Origin: Amycolatopsis sp. A133
GTDB lineage: Bacteria > Actinomycetota > Actinomycetes > Mycobacteriales > Pseudonocardiaceae
Assembly (NCBI RefSeq): GCF_031082405.1
Contig: NZ_JAVHJU010000007.1
Coordinates: 124,001-188,000 of the forward strand
DNA: 64,000 nucleotides
Direction: 5' to 3'
Shown here: positions 9,600 to 17,368 of the stretch, piece after piece
How positions within the stretch are numbered: the stretch's first letter is position 1
Layout: every line of letters begins with the position of its first letter
Position numbers and translations under genes: made by a program
Notes under the pieces: model-generated
Seen by the model: only the letters and a program-made list of their open reading frames with translations
Told to the model about the DNA's origin: nothing
Databases searched by the model: none

Positions 9600-10322
9600 A
9601 TGCGGACTACGGCGGCGCGGACGCCTCGGTCGGCGCTGCTCACCGCGGTGCTGGCCGCGGTGGTGACCGTCGGCGCGATCGGCGCGGTGTTCCTGCTGCG
9701 GCCGCGGCCCGAGACGGCGACCGGCGCGGCCGAACCCGCCGCCGCTCCGGTGACGCCCGCGGTGACCTGCGGCGGCGGCCCGTGCCGCCAGCTCGCGGCG
9801 GTGACGGTCGGGGGCACGCCGGTGGTGCTGCTGACCGACTCGGTCGGGGGCTCGGCCCGCCTGCGCGTCGGGCCCGAGCCGGGGACGGTGTTCGAGCTGT
9901 CGATCGCCCAGCTGGGCGTGCGGCTGGACCAGAACTCGCTGCGCTGCATCGACGGCCCGGCCCCGGCGTGCCTGGTCCGCGGCGACGTCGGCGACGACGG
10001 CACGGCCGCGTACGGCGAGCTGCTGGTCGGCAGCGGGGGAGTGTGGCGCGACCCGGGCAAGCCGTTCTACGCGGACGCCGGGACGCTGTCGCTCTACGAC
10101 GTGACGGCCGACGCCAGCCCCGACGTGATCGTGGTCCGCCACGACTGCGCGGACGCGGCCTCCGGCACCCCGAAGTGCCTGGCGGCCCCGGTGCTGGGCG
10201 AGGTGTACGACCTGGCGGGCCGGTCGGTGGGCTGCACGCGCCGGGTGACGTCGCCGTCGGACCTGCGCGGCTGGCCGGACATCCGCCTCACCCGCACCGA
10301 CCTCCGCCCCTGCCCCTCCTGA
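9600..10322 (+). CDS. Membrane-anchored secreted protein of unknown function
   Basis: The 240-residue product has one N-terminal hydrophobic helix (SALLTAVLAAVVTVGAIGAVFLL), then an Ala/Pro-rich spacer and an extracytoplasmic domain with six to eight Cys residues (CGGGPC, RCIDGPAPAC, HDCAD, KCLAAP, GCTRR, PCPS). That suggests disulfide bonding outside the cell. I do not recognise the family. The ATG at 9600 is chosen because TACGCT lies 7 nt before it, consistent with a leaderless mRNA; a GTG at 9570 is the alternative. A pair of palindromic repeats follows its stop codon and may end its transcript. Confidence 0.65.
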   Translation: MRTTAARTPRSALLTAVLAAVVTVGAIGAVFLLRPRPETATGAAEPAAAPVTPAVTCGGGPCRQLAAVTVGGTPVVLLTDSVGGSARLRVGPEPGTVFELSIAQLGVRLDQNSLRCIDGPAPACLVRGDVGDDGTAAYGELLVGSGGVWRDPGKPFYADAGTLSLYDVTADASPDVIVVRHDCADAASGTPKCLAAPVLGEVYDLAGRSVGCTRRVTSPSDLRGWPDIRLTRTDLRPCPS

Positions 10323-10333
10323 CCCGAAGCCGG

Positions 10334-10392
10334 AGCTTTCACGTGAAAGCTAGGTGGAGGACTGGCCTCCGGTTAGCTTTCACGTGAAAGCT
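10334..10392. repeat. Tandem pair of AGCTTTCACGTGAAAGCT palindromes
   Basis: Two perfect 18-bp palindromes, AGCTTTCACGTGAAAGCT, lie at 10334-10351 and 10375-10392, centres 41 nt apart. The spacer holds its own GGAGG/CCTCC inverted repeat. The pair sits between convergent genes (stops at 10322 and 10397), so it may act as a bidirectional terminator. The same element recurs as pairs near 20.3 kb and 60.2 kb, which marks it as a dispersed palindromic repeat rather than a one-off terminator. Confidence 0.9.
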
Positions 10393-10396
10393 GCGG

Positions 10397-11749
10397 TCAG
10401 GCGGGGGCGGGTTCGGTGTGGCGGGCGGCAGAGCCGTCGTCGCTGTGCAGCGGGGTGTCGGTCGGGGTGTTCAGGACCTCGTCGTCGAGGAGGCCTTCGG
10501 TGCGCGCCACGATCGTCGGGACCACGATCTGACCCGCGACGTTCGTCGCCGTGCGCATCATGTCCATGATCGGGTTGACCGAGTAGATGAGCGCCAGGCC
10601 CAGCGCCACCTGCTTGGCGTCGAGGCCGATGAACGACGTCGTCAGCGTGAACGCCGTCAGCCAGCCCGTGGTGCCCGCCGTCGCCAGCGCGCCCACCACG
10701 GCGACCACGACGATGCCGGCGTACTGCCAGAAGTTCAGCGACACCCCGGCCAGGTTCGCCACGAAGATCGCCGCGATCGCCGGGAAGACCGCCGCGCAAC
10801 CGTCCATTTTGGTCGCGCTGCCGAGCGGGGTCGCAAAGGCCGCGTACGCCGGCTGGACACCGAGGTTCACCGCGGACTGGCGGGTCAGCGGCAGCGTTGC
10901 GGCCGAGGACTGCGAGGCGAACGCGAACTGGATCGCCGTGCCCGCCTTCGCGAAGAACTTCAGCGGGCTGACCTTCGCCACGAACTGCAGCAGGATCGGG
11001 TAGACGACGAACAGCACGAGCAGGCAGCCGACGTACACCGCGAGCGTGGTGGAGAACAGCGGCCGGAACAGCGCGTCGCCGTAGTTCGCAACCGCCGCGC
11101 CGATCAGGCCGATGATGCCGATCGGGGCCAGCCGGACGATCCAGCCGAGGTAGCGCTGGATGATCTCGAACACGCTCGTCGTGAAGTCCACGAACGGCTT
11201 CGCCTTGTCACCCAGGCTGTACGCGGCGGCGCCGATCACCAGCGCGAGGAACAGCACCTGCAGCGTCTCGCCGTCGGCAAACGCTTTCACGAAGTTCTCC
11301 GGCAGCAGCCCGTCGACGAAGGCGCTCCACGAGCCCCAGTGGTCGACGCTGGCCGCTGCTTTGTCGGCGTTCTTGGCGGTCGCTTCGACGCCGCCGAGGC
11401 CACCGGAGCCCGGGTTGAAGATCCGGCCGACCGCGATGCCGATCAGCGACGCGATGAACGACGTGATCGCGAACCACAGCACGGTCTTGCCGCCGAGGCG
11501 CGCGGCGGTGCGGCCGCCGCCGAGACCGCGGAGGCTGTTGATGCCGACCACGATCGCCGTGAAGACCAGCGGGATCACCGCGATCTGCAGCAGCGTGGTG
11601 AAGATGCTGCCGATCTGGTCGAGGAGATCGGTCAGCCAGCCGGCCTCGGTCTGCCGTGCGACGACGCCGAGGAGGGCGCCGACGACGAGCGAGCCGAGAA
11701 CCGCGGCCGCGAACACCCGCGGCTTGGTGTATGTCCGTACGAAAGACAC
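10397..11749 (-). CDS. Dicarboxylate/amino acid:cation symporter (SDF/DAACS family)
   Basis: An inner-membrane secondary transporter of 450 residues, importing C4-dicarboxylates or glutamate/aspartate with protons or Na+. Features are repeated transmembrane helices, the serine-rich re-entrant segment AFASQSSAATLPLTRQSA, and the NPIMDM-like helix (SVNPIMDMMRTATNVAGQ) with the binding Asp and Asn/Arg residues of this family. The family is certain, but DctA versus GltP specificity cannot be decided. The GTG start at 11749 has only a weak ribosome site. It ends 5 nt from a palindromic repeat pair. Confidence 0.92.
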   Translation of the reverse strand: MSFVRTYTKPRVFAAAVLGSLVVGALLGVVARQTEAGWLTDLLDQIGSIFTTLLQIAVIPLVFTAIVVGINSLRGLGGGRTAARLGGKTVLWFAITSFIASLIGIAVGRIFNPGSGGLGGVEATAKNADKAAASVDHWGSWSAFVDGLLPENFVKAFADGETLQVLFLALVIGAAAYSLGDKAKPFVDFTTSVFEIIQRYLGWIVRLAPIGIIGLIGAAVANYGDALFRPLFSTTLAVYVGCLLVLFVVYPILLQFVAKVSPLKFFAKAGTAIQFAFASQSSAATLPLTRQSAVNLGVQPAYAAFATPLGSATKMDGCAAVFPAIAAIFVANLAGVSLNFWQYAGIVVVAVVGALATAGTTGWLTAFTLTTSFIGLDAKQVALGLALIYSVNPIMDMMRTATNVAGQIVVPTIVARTEGLLDDEVLNTPTDTPLHSDDGSAARHTEPAPA

Positions 11750-11849
11750 GGGGCGACTCCGGTGCTCGAAAGTTTCTTGTCTGGCCTCGTCAAAAGAACG
11801 TTAGGCAGACGGAGACTCTTCCGGATCACCCGTTCGTGTGGCGCTCTTC

Positions 11850-12479
11850 TCAGGATGCGGGACGCCGCCAGAGATCCACGACACTCACGCCGACCTCGGC
11901 CAGCAGCCGGCGCGTCAGCGGCAGGCTGATGCCGATCACGCTCGTGTGGCCGCCCACGAGTCCTTCGACGAACCAGCCGCCCAGCCCGTCGATCGTGAAG
12001 CCGCCGGCGACGTTGAGCGGCTCGCCGGTGGCGATGTAGGCGTCGATCTCCGCCGGGCTCGGCGTGCCGAACCGGACGGTGGTCGATTCCCAGCCGGACG
12101 ACTCCTTCGTGCGCGTCCCGCCCTCGAGCCGGACGACCGCGTGCCCGGTGAGGAGTTCACCGGATGTTCCCGCCATCGCGGCCCAGCGGCTGCGCGCGAC
12201 GTCCGGCGAACCCGGCTTCCCGACCATCTGCCCGTGGATCGAAAGCATCGAATCGCAGGCGACGACGACGGCGTCCGGGTGGGCCGCGGCGACCTGGTCG
12301 ACGACCGCTTCGGCCTTGGCCGCGGCGAGGGCCGCCACCAGCTCGGAAGGGGACGGATCGGTCAGGGAAGCGGCGACCGCGTCCTCGTCGACGCCGGAGA
12401 CGAACACGGCGGGATCGAGGCCCGCGGAGCGCAGGGTGGCGAGGCGGGCGGGGGACTGGGAGGCGAGGACGAACTGCAC
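11850..12479 (-). CDS. maf: Maf-family nucleotide pyrophosphatase
   Basis: Hydrolyses non-canonical or modified nucleoside triphosphates such as dTTP, UTP or m7GTP to monophosphates; Maf proteins are linked to septum control. The 209-residue product starts with the signature FVLASQSPARLATLRSAG and has the later VVACDSMLSIHGQMVGKP and GFTIDGLGGWFVEGLVGGHTSVIG segments that carry the catalytic acids. It is often next to acyl-CoA carboxylase genes in actinomycetes, and accA3 is 2.7 kb away here. Dinucleotide preference is not determined. Confidence 0.92.
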   Translation of the reverse strand: MQFVLASQSPARLATLRSAGLDPAVFVSGVDEDAVAASLTDPSPSELVAALAAAKAEAVVDQVAAAHPDAVVVACDSMLSIHGQMVGKPGSPDVARSRWAAMAGTSGELLTGHAVVRLEGGTRTKESSGWESTTVRFGTPSPAEIDAYIATGEPLNVAGGFTIDGLGGWFVEGLVGGHTSVIGISLPLTRRLLAEVGVSVVDLWRRPAS

Positions 12480-12598
12480 ACCGGAAACGTACCCGCCCGT
12501 CCTGTCGTGACTGAATTGTGACCGGCGTCACTCTTGAGGGGAGCTATTTTGTTGTGGCTCGCAACTTATGGATCGACGGATCGTCACGGAGAGAAGAC

Positions 12599-14461
12599 AT
12601 GCCGCTCCTCCGCACCACGAGATCACTGCGCGCCACGAGAACCACCGTCCTGGCCGGCCTGCTCCTCGCAGGCACGGCCGTCGTCCCGATGGCGTCCGCC
12701 GCCGCGACGCCTCTCTACAAGAACTCGCACGCCCCGGTCTCCGAGCGCGTCAAGGACCTGATGGCGCGGATGACGCTCGACGACAAGGTCGGGCAGATGA
12801 CCCAGGGCGAGCGGGGCGCCGCGACCCCCGCCCAGTCCGCCGCCGCCCGGCTCGGCTCCATCCTCTCCGGCGGCGGTTCGACGCCGACGCCGAACACGCC
12901 GGCCGGGTGGGCGGACATGATCGACGCCTACCAGAAGGCGGCGACGTCGACCGGTCTCGGCATCCCGATCATCTACGGCTCCGACACCGTGCACGGCCAC
13001 AACAACGTCCACGGCGCCACGGTCTTCCCGCACAACATCGGCCTGGGGGCCGCGAACGACCCGAGGCTGGTCGAGAAGATCGGCGCGATCACCGCCGAGG
13101 AATCCGCCGCCACCGGCGTCAAGTGGGGCTTCGCGCCCTGCCTGTGCGTGGCGCGCGACGACCGCTGGGGCCGCACGTACGAGTCCTTCGGCGAGATCCC
13201 CCGCAACGCCGTCGAGAACTCACGAATCATCAAGGGCCTGCAGGGCCGCGAACTCGACGACCCGGCGTCGATCATGGCCACCGCCAAGCACTTCATCGGC
13301 GACGGCGGCACCACCGGCGGCGACGACCAGGGCAACACCCAGATCAGCCTGGAGGAGCTGCGGCGCATCCACCTGCCGCCGTTCCGGGCCGCGGTCGCCC
13401 ACGGTGTCGGTTCGGTGATGATCAGCTTCAACAGCTGGAACGGCGTCAAGGACCACGGCAACAAGTTCCTGATCACCGACCTGCTCAAGGGCGAACTGCG
13501 GTTCTCCGGCTTCGTGATCTCCGACTGGAACGGCATCGACCAGATCGACGGCCAGGAAGGGTTCACCGCCGCCGAGGTCAAGCAGGCCGTCAACGCCGGG
13601 ATCGACATGATCATGGTCCCCTACGACTACCTGAAGTTCATCAGCACGCTGAAGGCCGAAGTCCTCAACGGGCACATCCCGCTGTCCCGCATCGACGACG
13701 CCAACCGGCGGATCCTCACGAAGAAGTTCGAGCTCGGCCTGTTCGAGCACCCGTACACCGACCGCTCGCTGCAGAAGGACTTCGGCAGCGCGGCCCACCG
13801 CGCCGTGGCGCGACAGGCGGTGCGCGAGTCGCAGGTGCTGCTGAAGAACGACGGCGTGCTGCCGCTGGCGAAGCGGGACAACAAGATCTTCGTGGCCGGG
13901 AAGAACGCGAACGACCTGGGCAACCAGGCCGGCGGCTGGACGCTCACCTGGCAGGGCCAGAGCGGCGAGCGGGTCATCCCGGGCACGACCATCCTCGACG
14001 GCATCAAGGCCGGTGCCGGGAAAGGCACGGTGGTGACCTATGACCGTGCGGGTGGCGGAATCGACTCCGGCTACCGGGTCGCGATCGCCGTGGTGGGCGA
14101 AACGCCGTACGCCGAAGGGGAAGGGGACCGGCCGGGCGGGCTCGGCCTCGACGCCGAAGACCTCGCCCTCCTCGGCAAGCTGAAGGCCTCGGGCGTTCCC
14201 GTGGTCGTCGTGACGGTCTCCGGGCGGCCGCTGGACATCGCGGCGCAGCTGCCGTCGGTCAAGGGTCTCGTGGCGGCCTGGCTGCCGGGCTCGGAAGGCG
14301 CCGGCGTCGCGGACGTGCTGTACGGCGACTACAACCCGACCGGGAAGCTGAGCTTCACCTGGCCGAAGAGCTCGGCCCAGGAACCGATCAACGCCGGTGA
14401 CGGCCGGCAGGGCCTGTTCCCGTACGGGTACGGCCTGTCCTACCGCCGCCACCACCGCTAG
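12599..14461 (+). CDS. Secreted glycoside hydrolase family 3 beta-glucosidase/exoglucanase
   Basis: A 620-residue exported GH3 enzyme that should release glucose from the non-reducing end of beta-glucans. It has a signal peptide (TTVLAGLLLAGTAVVPMASA), the TIM-barrel domain with the KHFIGDGG substrate loop (about 230-237) and the nucleophile Asp309 in GFVISDWNGIDQI, then the alpha/beta sandwich domain. The layout and the segment IDMIMVPYDYLKFI match the barley exo-1,3/1,4-glucanase type. The ATG at 12599 is preferred because GGAGAG lies 6 nt upstream and the signal peptide follows. A perfect hairpin begins 8 nt after the stop. Confidence 0.93.
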   Translation: MPLLRTTRSLRATRTTVLAGLLLAGTAVVPMASAAATPLYKNSHAPVSERVKDLMARMTLDDKVGQMTQGERGAATPAQSAAARLGSILSGGGSTPTPNTPAGWADMIDAYQKAATSTGLGIPIIYGSDTVHGHNNVHGATVFPHNIGLGAANDPRLVEKIGAITAEESAATGVKWGFAPCLCVARDDRWGRTYESFGEIPRNAVENSRIIKGLQGRELDDPASIMATAKHFIGDGGTTGGDDQGNTQISLEELRRIHLPPFRAAVAHGVGSVMISFNSWNGVKDHGNKFLITDLLKGELRFSGFVISDWNGIDQIDGQEGFTAAEVKQAVNAGIDMIMVPYDYLKFISTLKAEVLNGHIPLSRIDDANRRILTKKFELGLFEHPYTDRSLQKDFGSAAHRAVARQAVRESQVLLKNDGVLPLAKRDNKIFVAGKNANDLGNQAGGWTLTWQGQSGERVIPGTTILDGIKAGAGKGTVVTYDRAGGGIDSGYRVAIAVVGETPYAEGEGDRPGGLGLDAEDLALLGKLKASGVPVVVVTVSGRPLDIAAQLPSVKGLVAAWLPGSEGAGVADVLYGDYNPTGKLSFTWPKSSAQEPINAGDGRQGLFPYGYGLSYRRHHR

Positions 14462-14468
14462 GCAGGCC

Positions 14469-14516
14469 GGTCGTGAGTGGTAAGGCGGGTTCTAACCCGC
14501 CTTACCACTCACGACC
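14469..14516. repeat. 48-bp perfect inverted repeat (23-bp arms)
   Basis: The left arm (14469-14491, starting GGTCGTGAGTGG) and right arm (14494-14516, ending CCACTCACGACC) are exact reverse complements of 23 bp, separated by only CT. It lies between the GH3 stop and the truncated MFS gene. It could serve as a transcription terminator for the glucosidase gene, but it has no T-run. Its length and perfection suggest a mobile or dispersed palindromic element. The 5' end of the MFS reading frame lies inside it. Confidence 0.9.
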
Positions 14517-15171
14517 AGCCGCGGCAGACCGCAAGGCCGCGGCCTCCGGGAGCTGGCGAGCCGTGCTCGGGGACCGGGCGTTCACCGGGTTCTGCGTCAC
14601 CCACATGGCCTTCACCCTGGCCAGCGCGAGCAAGTTCTCCGTGCTGCCGCTCGTCGTGCGGGACCTCCTCCATGGTCCACAGTGGATCGCCGGGACCGCG
14701 ATCACCGTGGGGACCGTGGTCGTCGTCACGGCTCAGCGGCCGATCGTCACCCTGCTCGCCGGCCGCAGCCGGACCGCCGGCCTCATCGGGTCGGCGGTGC
14801 TGTTCTCGCTCTGCTTCGCGCTGCTGATCCCGCTCGAGGCCGTCTCGCTGCCGGTGGCCACCGTGTTGATCCTCGTGACCAGTCTCGGCTTCTCGATCGC
14901 GGAGACCCTCTTCGGCCCGACCGCCACCGCGGCCGCCGCCGCGGCCGCCCCGCCGGGGGCGGAGGGGCGCGCCAGCTCCATCTTCCAGCTCTCCTGGGGC
15001 CTGCCGGTCGCGCTGGCGCCGGGCCTGCTGGCCGTCCTGCTCAGCGCGAGCAACGCGCTGACGTGGTCGATCCTGGCGCTGACCTGCGCGTCCGCCGTCC
15101 CCGCGCTGCTCGTGCTGCGGAAGAAACTGCCCGCCGCCCTGCGTGAGCCGTCACCACCCGTGGCCGCCTGA
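14473..15171 (+). pseudogene. MFS transporter, N-terminal half missing
   Basis: The reading frame encodes 232 residues that match the C-terminal six-helix half of a major facilitator superfamily transporter: the central-loop residues ASGSWRAVLGDRAFTGFC, five or six hydrophobic segments, and a basic tail RKKLPAALRE. MFS proteins normally have about 400 residues with twelve helices; the first half is absent. The first 14 or so codons are read from the perfect hairpin at 14469-14516, so the start codon is an accident. The likely history is a deletion whose left end is now occupied by the repeat. A functional half-transporter is possible but unlikely. Confidence 0.75.
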
Positions 15172-15325
15172 GCGCAAGGGGTACGTGCCCGGCGTTACAC
15201 CACAATGGACGGATGCAACCGATCAAGTGAACGTGAGAGTTTCTTCGTCATGACCGTCGGCCCTGGTCATCTCCTTGCCGAACAGTTCGCGCCGCGCGAA
15301 CCACCGCAAGACTCCAGGAGGGGCC

Positions 15326-15730
15326 GTGCACACCGACGCCGTACACCAGAGCCAGTTCGTGCTGCTGAACGAGAGCACCACGCCCGTCCTGTCGCGCCTG
15401 TCCTACCACGCCCACGAGCCGTTCGCGGTGACCGTGGCCTTCCGGACCGAGCGCGGCCGGTGGATCGAGTGGACCTTCGCGCGTGACCTCCTCGTCGCCG
15501 GTCTCGACGAGCCGGCCGGTCTCGGTGACGTCCGGATCCGCCCGGATCTGTCCGACGACGAAGACTTCCTCACCCTGGAAATCGAGTCACCGGACGGCTA
15601 TGCGTCGTTCGAGCTCGAAGTCGAGGACGTTCGGACGTTCCTCGACGCGTCCTGCGAACTGGTGCCGCTCGGCGAGGAGAGCGCGCACTTCGACGTCGAC
15701 GGGCTGATCGAGGAGATCAGCAACGTCTGA
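15326..15730 (+). CDS. ssgB: SsgA-family sporulation/cell division regulator, SsgB type
   Basis: SsgB-like proteins help position FtsZ at sporulation septa in streptomycetes; in non-sporulating relatives the role is less clear. The 134-residue product has the family core: QSQFVLLNESTTPVLSRLSY, DPFAVTVAF-type strand (EPFAVTVAF), WIEWTFARDLL and the acidic C-terminus FDVDGLIEEI. The GTG at 15326 follows AGGAGG by 4-5 nt; an in-frame upstream extension lacks a ribosome site. It is monocistronic, ending in a strong hairpin. The SsgB assignment rests on length and sequence feel rather than on an alignment. Confidence 0.85.
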   Translation: MHTDAVHQSQFVLLNESTTPVLSRLSYHAHEPFAVTVAFRTERGRWIEWTFARDLLVAGLDEPAGLGDVRIRPDLSDDEDFLTLEIESPDGYASFELEVEDVRTFLDASCELVPLGEESAHFDVDGLIEEISNV

Positions 15731-15761
15731 CCCGCACACCTCCCATTCCCGCGGCGAGGAC

Positions 15762-15808
15762 GAAGGGCGGGTCCGGGGCGCGCTGGAGGCGCCCCGGACC
15801 CGCCCTTC
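15762..15808. terminator. Bidirectional terminator hairpin
   Basis: Perfect 20-bp arms (GAAGGGCGGGTCCGGGGCGC and its complement) surround a 7-nt loop between the convergent ssgB and S1 protease genes. It probably ends both transcripts. Confidence 0.85.
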
Positions 15809-15820
15809 CGCGTACCGGGA

Positions 15821-16924
15821 TCAGCTGGTCTTGAGGGTGGTGCCGGTGCCGGAAAGCGCGCCGGCGATCGGGTAGAAGTACGTCACGGACGTGTTGCCGC
15901 CGGACAGGATGCCCTGCGCGTAGTTGCCGGCGATGAAGCCGCCGCCCGAGTCACCCGCGGCCGAGCGGACGTTGGTCGCGGTCATGCCGTTGACCGTGCC
16001 CTCGGAGTAGCGGACGCTCTGGTTCTTGGCGCCGATGGTCCCGCAGGTCCAGCCGGTGGTGGAGCCGGCCTTGCAGACCGACGAACCGGTCGCGGCGTTC
16101 GACTGGCCGCGCACCGCGGTCCCGTTGTTCATCTGGGCGACCGGGGTCCAGTTGCTGTTGGTCCGGACCGCCGCGTAGTCGGCGCCGGGGAAGCGGTAGG
16201 TGATCCAGCTGCCGAGCGACGCCCCGTTCGACCCGGTCAGCGCGCCGCCGCCGGTGAGCGCGCCGCAGTGGCCGGCGGTGACGAACCCGGTCGTGGTCGC
16301 GAAGCCGACCGAGCAGCGCGACGACCCGCCGATGTAGTAGGCGTCGCCACCGCGGATGTTGGCGTAGGTGGTGGGCTTCGACGCCGTCTCGCGGATCGTC
16401 ACGACGGACTTGTCCACACCGGACTTCGTGAGGAACGCGTCCGCGGTGGCGCGCTGGCCCTGCAGCACGTCCAGGGTGACGCGGTTGGTGGCGTCGTCGA
16501 CGCCCCAGCCGGTGATCGCGGCGGGCGCCGCCTTGTCGGCGGCGTTCAGGGTGTCCACAGTGGAATTGAGCTGGCGGGCGCTGAACCGCACGACTTCCGC
16601 TTCCGCACCGGCTTCGCGGATCTTGCCGGCCAGCGCGACGTTCGTCGTGGTGACGTGCGCCTTGCCCGTGGCGGCGTTGTAGGTGGCGCCGCCGAACGCG
16701 TCACCGAGCGCCGAGGTGAGCGACTCGGTGACCTTGTTCGCGACGTCCTCGCTCTTCAGCCGCGCGATCGCCTGGTCGTGGGTCAGGCCCAGGTCCCGCT
16801 GCATGGCGGGCACGATGTCCGGGTTCAGCAGGTCCTGGCCCGACGCGGGGACGGCGGTCGCGGCGAGCGCGCCCGTCGCCATGACCGCGGTGGCAGCGGC
16901 ACCGAGAAGTCTCGCGATCTTCAT
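15821..16924 (-). CDS. Secreted S1 serine protease, streptogrisin/alpha-lytic type
   Basis: An exported chymotrypsin-fold protease made as a 367-residue pre-pro-enzyme. The signal peptide (MKIARLLGAAATAVMATGAL) is followed by a pro-region of about 155 residues that should assist folding. The mature domain starts near residue 188 (ANIRGGDAYYIGG). The catalytic triad is visible: His219 in TAGHC, Asp249 in GADYAAV and Ser326 in GDSGG. Cys pairs C204-C220 and C284-C295 fit the usual disulfides. The gene has a 5' region of over 400 nt and a GAAAGTAG element about 205 nt upstream. Its end is shared with ssgB at a terminator. Confidence 0.95.
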   Translation of the reverse strand: MKIARLLGAAATAVMATGALAATAVPASGQDLLNPDIVPAMQRDLGLTHDQAIARLKSEDVANKVTESLTSALGDAFGGATYNAATGKAHVTTTNVALAGKIREAGAEAEVVRFSARQLNSTVDTLNAADKAAPAAITGWGVDDATNRVTLDVLQGQRATADAFLTKSGVDKSVVTIRETASKPTTYANIRGGDAYYIGGSSRCSVGFATTTGFVTAGHCGALTGGGALTGSNGASLGSWITYRFPGADYAAVRTNSNWTPVAQMNNGTAVRGQSNAATGSSVCKAGSTTGWTCGTIGAKNQSVRYSEGTVNGMTATNVRSAAGDSGGGFIAGNYAQGILSGGNTSVTYFYPIAGALSGTGTTLKTS

Positions 16925-17368
16925 GCTTCTCCCTAGGTGGTTACGCGCGGCTCCGCATCGGCCACGCAGTGGTACTCCCCGGGTGAGCGTCCCCGCAGTG
17001 GGCGTTACGGTGCAATCCGGGCGCCCGGCGAATGGGTATACGCATTCACCGAGGACGAATCCCCTGCTCCAGCCGGGCTCAAGCCGCCGGTGTCACCCGG
17101 TCGGACAGGTCCGTAAGTAGGGTTTCCGTAAACTACTTTCAGTAGCCGACAGAAGTACACCAACGCGTTAAGTGGCATTCGAACGTGGAATCTGCCTAGG
17201 TTTCGTAGGCGCTGCGACCCGATCTCGCCGGATCCCACGGCGAATCGGTGACGATGGGTAGGCAGACGTAGGACAACAGCACCGGCCACGTATTCGGTGA
17301 AAGGTTTACGGACGGATCAACGCTGCTTAGGCTCCGCGCACAGTCCCCGGTGCGTCGAGGAGGGTCAT
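16925..17368. other. Intergenic region between divergent S1 protease and LAL regulator
   Basis: These 444 nt hold no convincing gene; the minus-strand frame over 17005-17289 has no domain and no ribosome site. The stretch is less GC-rich around 17100-17200. It contains CTACT-TTC-AGTAG (17133-17145) and, on the minus strand, GAAAGTAGTTTAC (17128-17140). Promoters for both divergent genes must lie here, but I cannot place their hexamers confidently. Confidence 0.5.

Noticed and set aside
10334..10392. Palindrome pair as an ordinary intrinsic terminator only
   Set aside because: It lacks a T-run and recurs elsewhere in the same paired form, including inside a coding sequence, so a plain terminator does not explain it.
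14469..14516. Inverted repeat as the end of an insertion sequence
   Set aside because: No transposase gene or second terminal repeat is found nearby, and the two arms are immediately adjacent.
17005..17289. 94-codon minus-strand frame upstream of the S1 protease
   Set aside because: No ribosome site, no recognisable motif and a position in a relatively AT-rich promoter region.
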